DNA of 64,000 nt. It comes from Cymbidium sinense (taxonomy: Eukaryota; Streptophyta; Magnoliopsida; Asparagales; Orchidaceae). The notes under the pieces were generated by a model. That model had not been told where the DNA came from. It ran no database searches and saw only the letters and a program-made list of their open reading frames with translations. The stretch is taken from positions 62,093,436-62,157,435 of the forward strand of contig CM038232.1 in NCBI GenBank assembly GCA_021442155.1, in the 5' to 3' direction. Every line of letters begins with the position of its first letter. Positions within the stretch are counted from its first letter, which is position 1. The position numbers were made by a program, and so were the translations under genes. Shown here one piece after another: positions 35,282-45,630 of the stretch.

Positions 35282-35333
35282 AGGAAATGACAAACGAGAC
35301 AAAGTAAAAGTTGCAATAATTATGCAGTAGGAA

Positions 35334-36551
35334 TTACAGATAATATTTTCGGAGATTCTCAGTGTTCCAAGTTCGAGGTAAAGTTTTTCCTTCTGGATCC
35401 TTGAGCTTGAATGTTCCTGGCTTTATCATAGCTATAATCACATATGGGTCATCCCAAAGAGGTGACAGTTTATTGCGTTGAGGGCCTTTGCCTGTAGCTT
35501 CGAGACTTCGTAGAACCAAGTCACCGACAGATATAGGATAAGGTTTTACTCTTCTATTAAAGTGACAAGCTACCCTTTGGTGATAGGAAGCAGTCTGGAG
35601 TAGGGCCATGCCATGGGTTTCAAGGAGCAGGTCTAGGTGCTGTCGGAGTTTTTCTTCATTACCATCATGATCGACTAATTGAACTTGGACTTGGAACCCC
35701 GATATCTACTGGTATAATAGCTTCTGTGCTGAAACACAAGTTATATGGTGTCTCACTAGTCGGGGTGTGCGATGTAGTGCGGTAAGCCCAAATAATATTA
35801 GAGAGCTCATCAACCCATTGCCCCCTAGCCTTCTCAAGATGTGTTTTTAGTCCTTTGAGCATAGTCCTGTTAGTAGCTTCAGTATGTCTGTTTGTTTAAG
35901 GATGTGCTACAGCCGTATGTAGCAGTTGAATGTGAAGATCTTTGTAAAATGACGTAAAGACTTTTCCAGTAAATTGGGTTCCATTGTTAGTGATGATCTT
36001 TGCAGGAAGACCGAATCGACATACTATGTTTTTTCAAATAAATTATTTAGCATTTGCCTCCGTGATTTTAGTGAGTGGTTCAGCTTCCACCCATTTAGTG
36101 AAGTAGTCGACGGCTAAAATGATAAACTTTTGTTGCCTTAATGCTATCGAAAAAGGTCCCATGATATCAATTCCCCACTTAGCAAAAGGCCACAGGCTTT
36201 GAATAGATGAGAGCTCTTATGCGGCATGTGAGGGAGGTTAGAGTGCAACTGATAATTTGCACATTTTTTTGTAAACTCCAAGGCGTCTTGTTTCAGCATA
36301 GGCCAATAGAACCCTTGCCTTATAATTTTAAAGGCTAGCGCCCTTCCTCCTAGGTGTTCTTCATATATCCCTGAGTGAACCTCTCTTAATGTGTAATCGG
36401 CCTCTGAAGGTGAGAGGCATTTAAGGTACGGTTCAGAGAAAGCTCGTTTGTATAGTTCACCTCCGATAATAGTAAATTTTGAAGCTTGTCTTCGGAGATG
36501 ACGTTGGGTCTTGAAGGGTTCCTTCTTGTAGAAAAGACAGATGGGATCCAT
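35334..36551 (-). pseudogene. Integrase of the Tat element, degenerate
   Basis: At 36551-36250 is the HHCC zinc-binding part, with REVHSGIYEEHLGGRALAFKI and a QGFYWPML stretch; the second Cys pair reads CANYQ, so one Cys is lost. The core follows with DIMGPFS (first catalytic Asp at 36166-36168) and AVDYFTKWVEAEPL. Next comes TNNGTQFTGKVF, where the second catalytic Asp is Asn (35986-35988). A stop then replaces the expected Gln in HPQ (35896-35898), before HTEATNR, which keeps the Glu. At 35862-35665 is LSNIIWAYRTTSHTPTSETP, and 35609-35334 is the C-terminal GDLVLR part ending pol. Integrase would insert the cDNA into chromosomes; this one cannot. Confidence 0.9.
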
Positions 36552-36623
36552 CCAGAATGTTCCTTTATCTCATTAATTGCTTGAATTACCCATGACCCTT
36601 GGATATTAGGAAAATGTATTTCT

Positions 36624-36899
36624 TCAACATGTCTTCTTAAATAGATCCCTAGTAGATGTAGAAAGCTTGGAGAGCGCCGCCTTGAGTATTCTTCTCTCAA
36701 GATGTGAATGATTTGATGTGTCTTGAAATGGAAGAAACTTCACCAAGTGAAGGTATTGTGTCAGCTGAGGATTATGAGTACTAAAGTTTCCCTCAACTTG
36801 GGAGGCGACAAGTTGAGAGTCAATATGGATCATTAAGTCTTGAGCTTTGCAGTCAATGGCGAGTCTCAACCCTGCTATGAGAGCCTCATATTCAGCCAT
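36624..36899 (-). pseudogene. Second (archaeal-type) RNase H domain
   Basis: MAEYEALIAGLRLAIDCKAQ followed by MIHIDSQLVASQVEG matches the additional RNase H that Tat elements carry between the pol RNase H and integrase. The Glu in AEYEAL and the Asp in IDSQLV are kept. The expected upstream part with the first Asp is degenerate (about 36900-37000). Its presence is the best lineage marker in the element. Confidence 0.85.
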
Positions 36900-37009
36900 A
36901 TTATTAGTTGCAGAAAATTTTATAAGTCCATACTCAAAGTATTCTCACTGGGGAAATAAGTAAGATTCCCGCACTCATCCAACTAAGCTCCATCAACATA
37001 GAGGGTCCA

Positions 37010-37414
37010 TTAAGGAGACAAAAGGCATGTGATAACTCCTCCGGAGTTGGGGCATTCCACTATAAAGTCTGCGAGTACTTGAGACTTTATAGCAGGGCAA
37101 GGTAGAAAATTTATATCAAACTCTCCCAATTCTATAAACCACTTGATTAACATCCCAGATGCTTCTGGTTTCTGTAGGATGGTCCTTAATGGTAAATGAG
37201 TGTAAACGCCGATAGTGTGAGCTTGGAAGTATGGACATAATTTTTGCGCTGAGAGAATTAAAGCCAGAGCCACCTTATCGGCAAGTGGATAATGACTTTC
37301 TATATCAGAGAGAATTTTGTTGACATAATAAATTGGTCGTTGTATCCCATTTTCTTCTCTCACTAAAACTAAGCTTATCACGTGGGAAGAGACTGCGAGA
37401 TATAAGTATAACAT
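37010..37414 (-). pseudogene. RNase H domain of pol (first copy)
   Basis: Contains LYLAVSSHVISLVLVREENG, PIYYVNKILSD, ESHYPLADKVALALILSAQKL and YFQAHTIGVYTHLPLRTIL. This is the Ty3/Gypsy RNase H-like domain directly after reverse transcriptase. It would remove the RNA template. It is open for 134 codons, with stops on both sides. Confidence 0.88.
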
Positions 37415-37517
37415 CTCTCCTTAAATAGGCTTGGATAGTATGGGTGGATATGCTAAATATTCCCTTAGCTGCTCAAAAGCAGACTGACATTCATCAGTCC
37501 ATTGAAAATTATTATTT

Positions 37518-38149
37518 TTAGCTCCCTTTAATATTTAAAGAATAAAGAATGACGGTATTTATCCCCAATGGGCTAGAAGCGGGATAACACGAATTAGTCC
37601 ATTCAAATGTTGAACTTCTTTGATATTCTTCGGAGGAGTCATATCTTTGAGAGCTTTGATTTTTTTGGTGTTGGCCTCTATCCCACGGTGGGTTACCATG
37701 AATCCAAGAAATTTTCCGGACGTAACCCCAAAAGCACACTTGGTTGGGTTAAGTCGCATGTTGTAACGTCAAAGAAGATTAAAGCATATTTCTAAGTCAG
37801 AAATATGCTGTGATTCTTCCAAGTTTTTCACTAGCATGTCATCCACACATACCTCCATTGTGCGGCCTAATAGGTCTTCAAAAACCTTATTCATAAGGCG
37901 TTGATAGGTAGCACGAGCATTTTTTAATCTAAATGGCATAACTTGGTAACAGTATAAATTTTTATATGTTTGAAATGTTGTAGCTTCTTCATCTATTGGG
38001 TTAATTTTTATTTGGTTGTAACCAGAGTAAGCATCCAAAAAACTGAGCATTTGATGTCCAGATGTAGCATCAACCAATTGATCAATTCGAGGAAGAGAAA
38101 AATTATCTTTCGGGCAAGCTTTGTTAAGGTCAGTGTAATCAATATACAT
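37518..38149 (-). pseudogene. Reverse transcriptase of the Tat element, degenerate
   Basis: From 38149 downward: YTDLNKACPKDNFSLPRIDQ, LSFLDAYSGYNQIKI, CYQVMPFRLKNARATYQRLM and MEVCVDDMLVKNL. These are the conserved reverse transcriptase blocks; the catalytic YVDD reads CVDD and the family FGLKNAGATYQ has two Gly-to-Arg changes. A frame change separates this from the thumb part at 37759-37559 (LNPTKCAFGVTSGKFLGFMV and RGIEANTKKIKAL). It would copy the element RNA into cDNA. Changed residues and frameshifts mark it as inactive. Confidence 0.93.
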
Positions 38150-39150
38150 TCTTCATGTTTCATTTATTTTCTTAACCATGACAACATTTGCTAGCCATGT
38201 AGGGTAATGTACCTCTCGTATGAATCCGCTTCTATGAGCTTGTTAACTTCTTATTCAATAGCACAGGCTGTACAAAACTCTTTCTTTTGGATGATTGGTT
38301 TGAATGTTGGATCAATCTTGAGGAGTGCATGATTACATTGGGGTGGACCCGGCATCTGGGACTCCAAGCAAAGATGTCTTGATTTCTGCACAAGAAGTCT
38401 GTGTATTTTTTTTCTTTATTCGTCTGAGAGCAAAGATCTCACTTGCACTGTTCGTAGTGGTTGGTCATCTGATAATGCAATAGAGAGTAAGTCTTATACA
38501 GGCGAAGCTTTCTGGGATACTTCTTCATATCAAAAATTAAAATCTTCAATGCTGAAAGTCACAGAAGGGCATGATTGAGCTTGTCTGAGATAACATGATT
38601 GTGCTATCTATTGATTTTCACAGACCACTCCAACTCCAACGGGGGTTAGAAATTTTATCTTAAGATGAGATACTGAAGTGACTGCATCGAAAATTGATTG
38701 GATGGGCCTTCTAAAGATAACGTTATATATTGAATCTGACTTGACTACCATGAATTAAATTAAATGAGCCACTTGTCGAGGAAATTCACCAAGGACAACG
38801 GGGAGGGTGATTGTCCCTACTACTGAGCGTTATCAAAGCATAATGGTCTGCGGGTTGGAGTTTTTCCCTAACCAGGCTCATGTTAAGAAATGTAGAGTAA
38901 AATAAGACATCAACAGAACTCTCATTGTCATCAAAATTCTCTTAACATTATAGCATGGGTCACCGATCTTTGCACTGATGACAAGTAGATCTTGATGAGG
39001 AACATGTACTCCTTCTAAGTCCGAGTCATTAAAAGTGATGGAATGATCAATATGAGACTTCTTTAACTCTGGCTTTTCAGAGATGGTAATGAGAACTTGA
39101 TTAGATAGTATTGGTCCACCTACGATTATTTCAATTTCACCAATTGTTCG
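38150..39150 (-). pseudogene. Protease and protease-RT linker of the Tat element
   Basis: Reading the minus strand across frames gives ITFNDSDLEGVHVPHQDLL followed, after a frameshift, by DDNESSVDVLFYSTF at about 38880-38940. That is the retropepsin core in which the usual D-x-G-S-S has Glu for Gly. Further down, NHALLKIDPTFKPIIQKK near 38330-38280 matches the stretch that precedes reverse transcriptase. Many stops are present. Confidence 0.65.
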
Positions 39151-39430
39151 ATGATTATTTTGTTATTTCTGTGATGATTGTCTGGTTGCCCCCCAGTTGG
39201 AGGTATGTTTGTTTGAGTCAATTGATTCTTTATAAATCGACGTAGATATCCTTGCTAAATGAGCCTCTCAATTTCTTCTTTGAGTTGTTTGCATGCCTTA
39301 GTAGTATGTCTACGACTTCGATGGAAGTAATAATATTGCTCCTGATTTTCTGAATTTGGTTTCAGTGGATGCGGCCACTTGATATTTTTTTCATCTCGAA
39401 TAGTCATTAGGAGGTTAACATGAGATGTGT

Positions 39431-40589
39431 TTAGCAGTGTGTATTCCTTTTCGAGTCGTGGTTCATGTTGTTGATATGGGGGCCATGGAGGGAGATCACG
39501 ATGACCTTGTTGTTTCTTTTGATAAGACTGTCGGTCCGCATTCCCTGGGGTGCTCTTACGTTTTCCTGTAGATTGCTCAAATTATTTGCAATGGGCAGTA
39601 ATAGCCTCATCAGTAGAGATTTGTGTTTCCACACGATGAACCAAGTCGACATATGAGCGGACCGTATCTCGCATTAGTGATGAGTAAAAAGGTCCTGGAC
39701 AGAGCCCTCCAAGGAAAACTCTTCTTAATAGTTCAGGGTCTACTCCAGGTATTTGACGAGCTTCTAAGAAGAACCTCTGGAAGTATTCCTTAATTGATTC
39801 ACCCTCATTTTGACGAATGCCGGAAAGGTGCGAGGAATCTTTAATGATCCTCCGATTTGTAATGAACTATTCCACAAAAATTTTGGCGAGTTCATCAAAG
39901 GTACGGATGGATCCCCTTGGAAGAGAGTAGAACAAAGTGCGAGCTTTCCCCTTGAGGGTAATGGGAATGTGTCAGGATATGGAATCAATGCTCTAAAGCT
40001 TGAAACCCACGAGAATAGTCTGTTGAAGAATAGCTTCAGCTAAAGGTGAGGATTCTTCATAGCCGCGATGAGGGGAAAGATGATTTATGTCTTAAAGGTG
40101 AAATTCATCTTGCATTAAGCGTCGTAATTCTGCACGTATAACATGACGAGTGGGATCAACAGGATGAGAATGTGTCAAGCTACATGCAACAATTGGTGGA
40201 TTAGCAGTCTGTTGAGCTGTACGTGATGGATGAGTAGAACTAGCAGTGTCAAGGAGATCAGCATCACGGTCAGGAAGCGGAGGAACTTCATTGTTAAGGA
40301 GATTGGCATTTTGACCTTTCGCGGCTAACGATCGATCTTGGGGGAGGTGTGTTTGCTGTCGTAATGGCCGTTGTGTTCCTTTCAAAAGTCGGATCATCTC
40401 ATTTTGAGACTCTTCCATTCGGCGGACACAATCTTCTAAAGAGATCACTGTCGCGCCTTCACTGACAGGGTCACGTCTATTAGGGGGAGTGAGGCAGAAG
40501 CTTGGCGTCCTTGGTTCAAGGATTGATTTTGAGAGTGACGGAAGTTGGAGCGGGAGGCTCCGTTGTGACTGCATACACATATTGGTCAT
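39431..40589 (-). pseudogene. gag: Gag of the Tat element, degenerate
   Basis: The frame opens with ATG at 40589 and runs 165 codons (40092). It is a Pro/Ser/Gln-rich N-terminus with a short coiled-coil-like DCVRRMEESQNEMIRLLKG. In other frames follow ITLKGKARTLFYSLPRGSI, FDELAKIFVE, QNEGESIKEYFQRFFLEARQ and LLRRVFLGGLCPGPF, the Retrotrans_gag core (about 39660-39990). A tail with KRKSTPGNADRQ and a CKQLKEEIERLI stretch, typical of the region before protease, follows to about 39200. Gag would package the element RNA. Two or more frameshifts and stops interrupt it. Confidence 0.88.
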
Positions 40590-40658
40590 AATCGCGGTGT
40601 TCAGAAATTATGATTGATGGGTTTTCTTCTCATACGACGGCTGACGTCTTTAGAAACC

Positions 40659-41480
40659 TGGTAGAGTGAAAGTTTACTTAGTTATGAAATCCAGCACACA
40701 CATAGGTATTTAAAGAGTGAACAAGAAAACTCCAAAATTTTAATGTGAAAAACCTCGAAAAGAGGGAAAACCACGAGGTCTAGCCCAGTAAAAATCATCC
40801 ACTATGTATCTGTTTCAGAGTACAAAATCTTTCCGATAATGGGATTACATAATTGTATATGAGAAAGGAACAACAGCTATGTAGCGATGGTGGGTTATAG
40901 ATTCTGTGGTAGTAGATGACAGTGAATAGCGGGGAACAACGACTGACGATGAAGGTCATCATGATGGAGACCGATAGAGATTGATGACGGTGAGGATCAG
41001 CGGCGACGACGGCGGCCGGTGGCGGTGGTTGACGACCGTCGAGTGGTGGCACGATTGTGCTTGGAGGATTTTCAAGCTTTAGAGCTCTCTCCTCCCTCTT
41101 GCTTTGGCCCCCTTCATATGAGAAATGAGGGGCTATTTATAGATTGAAGAAGTGACATCTCTGTAAATACATGCAAAACCCGTACCACTCCACTTCATCG
41201 GACGGCTCAAAATGATCCCTTTGATCATTTGATGTATTTTAAATATTTGAATGCTCAAATGAAGTCGGAATTTTAAGATCTTGAGCTTGTTAGATCCGGC
41301 TCATCGAGACGCTCAATTTGATTATAAACACTCTATGTTTGAGGGCTATTTAGAGATTTAATTGATATCCCAAAGTTTTCAATGATATTTTAAGTGCTCG
41401 ATCTCGACCAATTTCAAATTCGGATCAGTTTGCTTTTAACATCAAGATTCGCGCTTCAACTGGTAAAATTTTCAGTGTCA
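40659..41480 (-). mobile_element. 5' LTR of the Tat element
   Basis: Same termini as the 3' LTR (TGACACTG...CTCTACCA on the minus strand), 822 bp. Just after it on the minus strand comes GGTTTCTAAAGACGTCAGCC, which I cannot assign to a tRNA, so no primer site is called. Confidence 0.92.
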
Positions 41481-41945
41481 TAAACTTTGATTTTATTTGG
41501 ATTTTTTCTCGGATTTAAGTGATTTTGAGCTTAAATAGGTTAGCTGAGTTAATCAACTCACTTACTTCAATCCATGCTCAATTATATTTATATTTCAATT
41601 CAGATATGTTTGATTTAGATTTTTGTTAAGTTTCGTTAGATTTGGACACCTGATTCTATTGGGTTAGTTAGGTCCTAAAAGGATACATCAAGATGACCTA
41701 TGACATTCATTTTATGATATTTAAGTATAATATAGTTTTAAATTTAATTTTAATTTTAAATTCAGTGTTTGATTTAATTTATTATTTTATTTTGATTTGT
41801 TTACTTAATCACTATGTGTAGTGTCCTAAGTGCCTAATTAGGGAGCTCCTAATATAAGATTAGGAGTTCTAATTACTATGATTAGAGATGATATTAATCT
41901 CATCCAAAAATGAAGTCAACAATGATCATACTTCGAAGTTTGCAC
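41481..41945 (-). mobile_element. LTR copy C, segment 3 (terminal part)
   Basis: After the Tat insertion the older sequence resumes and ends with AATCTCATCCAAAAATGAAG near 41900. This aligns with the ends of copies A (CTCACTCCAAAAGTGAGG near 3910) and B (near 9195). Without the two insertions, copy C would be about 6.6 kb. The exact terminus near 41945 is approximate. Confidence 0.6.
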
Positions 41946-42330
41946 ATTACTCCAAATATGAGATGAAAATGTTGGTTATCCCACTTCGATAAGCATTTGT
42001 CATTTTCCTAGTAGAAAATTAGCATATGAGGCAAAGTAATACATTTGTAATCAAAATAGATGATAAGACAATAAAATATAAAAGAATTATGTGAATGGCA
42101 AAAAAATGATATATGCTCCGATAAAAAGGCATCATTAGTGTCATCATAGAATGAGAGATGTCGGGCCTGAACATCCAATCCTAAATTGAGAGAAGATGTT
42201 GAAAAAAAATGCTGAAAATAAACCTTCAAATTTCAATAAACTAACACCTTCACCATTAGTATAAATAAATAAATAAGTATATATATATAATTGGAGCATT
42301 AATTTCAAGAGAAGAAGCAGAGTTTATGGA

Positions 42331-42505
42331 GAAAATATTACATGTGGAGTCGTGAAGTAGCTTTTCATCAGGACTCCAATCATATTTAATCACGTGACTT
42401 AATTTCTTTAATTTATATTAAAAATAATATAAAAAATTATTTAAATCCATGTGTCCCACTTTCATTGGAGTCCGGATGTATCAGGACTCGGCGTGTAATA
42501 TTTTC
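42331..42505. mobile_element. Foldback MITE, 175 bp
   Basis: Left end GAAAATATTACATGTGGAGT pairs with the right end, whose reverse complement is GAAAATATTACACGCCGAGT. The inverted similarity continues inward to GGACTCCAAT, giving arms of about 50 bp. The middle is AT-rich and non-coding. I do not see a certain target duplication, so the superfamily is open. Confidence 0.75.
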
Positions 42506-43377
42506 TTGAGTTTAGGGTGCCACAAGAATCATTTTTTTTAGAGAGAAGTTGGGACGCTAACTTGCTAATTAGCCAGGTCACCCCACCCGGTTTATAAATA
42601 ATTTCCTACCTTTTGACCTTTACGAAAATGCTATTATAAAGAGTTTAATTAAAGATTTATATAGCCCATATATGAGTTTTTTATTTTTCTACTTTAAATA
42701 TTTAATCTATAATCTCAATTATATTAGATAAATATTTAATTAAATATATAATATATTTTTATAAATTATACTATTAAATTAGAAAATATTTTTATTAAAT
42801 ATATAATTAAATAAACAATAGATTATGTTTAATCATATTTTTTAGATAATATATGAATTATAATCAAGCTTAATATCAAGTATTTAATAAATTATTTGTT
42901 GAATAACGAATGAATTTGTTTATGAACATAAACAAACTAGTTTGATCATGTAACTTTCGAGTTTAAAAATCGTTCAAATTTATTTATTTATTAATTTGAA
43001 CAGACATAAACAAGCATTAATCGAGCTGAGTTCGTGTCTCAACGAGATTGTAGCCCTAATATTTTCTTAAAGTCGTGGGAATGATCGGATGAATAGTGAT
43101 TAAATGGAAAGCGCTATGATGTAGAAATGAAAAAAAATGATGACTAAGCCCCAACAAATAAATTAAATGCCATTAAGTGCATGATACATAATAGTATTGC
43201 AAGACAAACACACACAAAGAATAAATAGACTTAGAAGGGACAATCCATCATGATATGATGAGCAAGGATAATTCAATAATATGTAAAGATGAAGTAAAAA
43301 GCTCTTAGCACCGATTGGTGAGAGCAAATCGTGATCTTCTCATTTCCTCGATTATCCTTCCGAAAGCTCTGCCTCCT

Positions 43378-43487
43378 AGTGAAAAGAAAGCGGGTGTGGC
43401 GCGTAGCTTGTAGCTCAGAGGATTATCGTCTCATCATGTATGATGTGAGTGAGATTGTGGAGCTACAAAAAAAAAAAAAAAAAAAGT
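43378..43487 (+). mobile_element. Possible tRNA-derived SINE remnant
   Basis: TAGCTCAGAGGATTA resembles a tRNA box A. It is followed by a small palindrome (TCATCATGTATGATG) and, after about 40 bp, a run of about 19 A. Short similar words, AAAGCTCTGCC (near 43362) and AAAGCTATGCC (near 43488), could be target duplications. Box B is not evident, so this is tentative. Confidence 0.3.
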
Positions 43488-43621
43488 ACAAAAGCTATGC
43501 CCTAATAATAATATTTAAAATATCAGAAAAATAAACACCCAAGATCAGAAATTCTAATAATGCAAAGGCAGACCAAACACCAAAATGCACCCTAGTTTAA
43601 ATATCTTTGTAGACTACCAGA

Positions 43622-43937
43622 GACGGTAAGGCAAGGTGTCCCTGGATAAAGTGGACCGGACTAGGTTTAATGGGCAACATCACCGCATTCTTACCCTTAT
43701 TTCTTATTTTTCTTTTCAGATTGCCGCTGTGATCCTCACCGCCTTCTCCATCCCATCCGCCGAAGTTTCGCCTTCAATTCTCGACAATCCGTTATACCAC
43801 CCAAACTATCCACTCATGATAAGATCTCTGCGATCATAGTGTTGTTTATTCTGCCCCTCAACATCGCCGGGCAACTTCTCCGTTGAATCTTTCACCGGAA
43901 GCCAGCTCTTTACGGGCAAAGAATTGATTTCCAACTT
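43622..43937 (+). other. 5' untranslated exon of the RSRC2-like gene
   Basis: A stretch of near-average GC in an AT-rich neighbourhood, ending at a GTGAGT donor (43938). It contains CCGCCTTCTCC and Y-rich sequence typical of plant leader exons. A short ORF (43636-43839) would be an upstream ORF; it has no known domain. The stretch TTATTTTTCTTTTCAG ending at 43719 looks like an acceptor, so the exon might begin at 43720 with another exon further left. Start not determined. Confidence 0.5.
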
Positions 43938-45451
43938 GTGAGTGCTTCTACCTCTTTTACCGCTGTTTTTGGATACCTTTTTTCCTTTTGTTGTTTTTTC
44001 CGTTTTCAGAAACAGGTTTTAAACAATAAACTGGTAGCAATATATTGTGTGTGTTTTTGGAAATCATCGAAATGTTTCCTGGAAGGATGAAAACATATTC
44101 TGAAATTGGAACATATTTTCTGTATATATTTTTTTTACAAGGCAAAATGAAAATAATATAGATTCGAATATTTAGGCTAAGAACGAAAAATTGCTTTTGT
44201 TGCCAAGCTTTACCAAGCGAACCTTGCTCGTTTCTCTATTCTGTTGTTCTTATTTCTTTCTATCCTGTGCTCATTCTTCACCTTGTCCTGTTGCACTCAT
44301 CAGTCTAGCCACTCTCTTTCTTCCATTTACATTTCTTACACAGCTTTCTTCTATTACTTACACACTGTAACTGAATGACATTAAATCTTTGGAGTATCTT
44401 CGCTGCATTTTAAAAAATTTTTACAATCAATCATGTTTGGGTCTGATCTTGTTGTTGAATCATTAGAATTGATTAAGGCTTTCGGGTATGAGTGGATAGG
44501 ATTCCCGAGTCATTACTAGTTTCTTTATGGCAAGTCCATTTTCTTTCTTTTTAGCTTTACCATCGATTTCCTTCACCACACCCTTCGTTCTTTTAGTAAA
44601 TGCCTTCCATATTACCGAACTTTGATCAACTATTATCTTCTTAAGTTATTATATATTTATTCTGTTTTTGGTGCTTGCCAGCATATTATAGAAATGGTAT
44701 AATATTGTTGAGATTGCCCATATCAAGGTGATTTTTGGATTTGGTAGCTTTCTTCATTTTGTTAAATGAGCTAATCTGTTTTGACAAATACGTTTTTTTT
44801 CCCATTTTGGATGCTCTGCAATTCTAATTTAGGTTCTCTGAGCTTCAGTTATGTAGGCAGGTAAATGCAGACAAAGAAATATTCATACTCAAAGTTATCA
44901 TTGATTTTTTTAGTTTTCCAGACAGAAGATGATCAATTAGCCCAATACTTTGTTGGAATTGGTGAGATGCAAGTTTTTTGTAGGAATTGGCTAGGTGCAT
45001 GACTTAAAAAAAAAAAACTGAAGAGGCTATAGAAGAAATTTTTTGAGCAGCTTATGAGATTCCAGAAGGTTCAGCTTTCTAACACAAGTGATTTCAAATG
45101 AAATAAATTATCTAGGAACACGGCTGTTTGATTTATTCTGATTTTATTTTATTTTTTTCAATAAAATGAAATTTGATTGAGATTAGAATCTTACAAATGA
45201 GAAATAAGGAGAAATTTGGTGGCATATTGTTTGTTTTGAATGCAACTACAATTCAAGCATTCAAGCAATATGTACTTATGTGTACATTCATACACACATT
45301 TGTGTGTCAATACCATATGATTTACATAAATGCATCATCCAAATGTGTACTAAACACATTGCTTTATGAATGTATTATAACTTTTCAAGATTTTATGCAT
45401 CTCAGTATTGCAGTATTGTGTTAGTTATTCATAGCTTTCTAAATATGTTAG
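43938..45451 (+). other. Intron 1 of the RSRC2-like gene
   Basis: From the GTGAGT donor to an AG at 45450-45451. It is about 1.5 kb and T-rich, as plant introns are, with no coding or repeat structure recognised. The small ORFs in it (for example 45173-45424) lack any domain. Confidence 0.5.
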
Positions 45452-45491
45452 GTTACCACTATTTCTATTTGGATTATCTTGGTTTGGAATC

Positions 45492-45630
45492 ATGGATTTT
45501 GTTCCACCAAAGGATTCCCCTGATAAATCAGATTTGAGGCCATCATTTCGGAAGCCTTCAAATGATTCTGCTAATAGGAAGTATCGTCACCATTCACCTG
45601 TTGATGGATCTGATTCTTCTTCCTCAGGAG
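45492..45630 (+). CDS. RSRC2-like protein, first coding exon
   Basis: ATG at 45492 opens 46 codons plus one base. The encoded start is MDFVPPKDSPDKSDLRPSF and the exon ends in a Ser run (DGSDSSSSG). Polar, Ser/Asp/Lys/Arg-rich composition matches the next exon. The donor is GTTAGC at 45631, and the single left-over base joins in frame to the exon at 56045, completing a Gly codon. No upstream in-frame ATG is needed. Plant RSRC2-like proteins begin with such a short disordered exon. Confidence 0.7.

Larger units (their letters stand above)
30767..41480 (-). mobile_element. Tat-lineage Ty3/Gypsy LTR retrotransposon, 10.7 kb
   Basis: Direct LTRs (30767-31584 and 40659-41480) flank gag, protease, reverse transcriptase, RNase H, a second RNase H and integrase on the minus strand, plus an extra ORF on the plus strand. 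The second RNase H and the extra ORF between integrase and the 3' LTR are marks of the Tat lineage (as in maize Grande and rice RIRE2). The insertion split LTR copy C, whose last part resumes at 41481. I do not see a matching 5-bp target duplication: AGTTA on the left, TAAAC on the right. Stops, frameshifts and changed catalytic residues show it is dead. Confidence 0.9.
41946..43620. other. Intergenic region upstream of the RSRC2-like gene
   Basis: AT-rich (41946-43080 especially), with a short (TA)n near 42276-42290. It holds a foldback MITE (42331-42505) and a possible SINE (43378-43487). No ORF here has recognisable content. The promoter of the gene to the right should lie in the last part, but no single TATA box stands out. 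Confidence 0.6.

Noticed and set aside
43415..43460. tRNA gene (TAGCTCAGAGGATTA)
   Set aside because: No acceptor or T arm can be folded and box B is missing; at best a SINE remnant.
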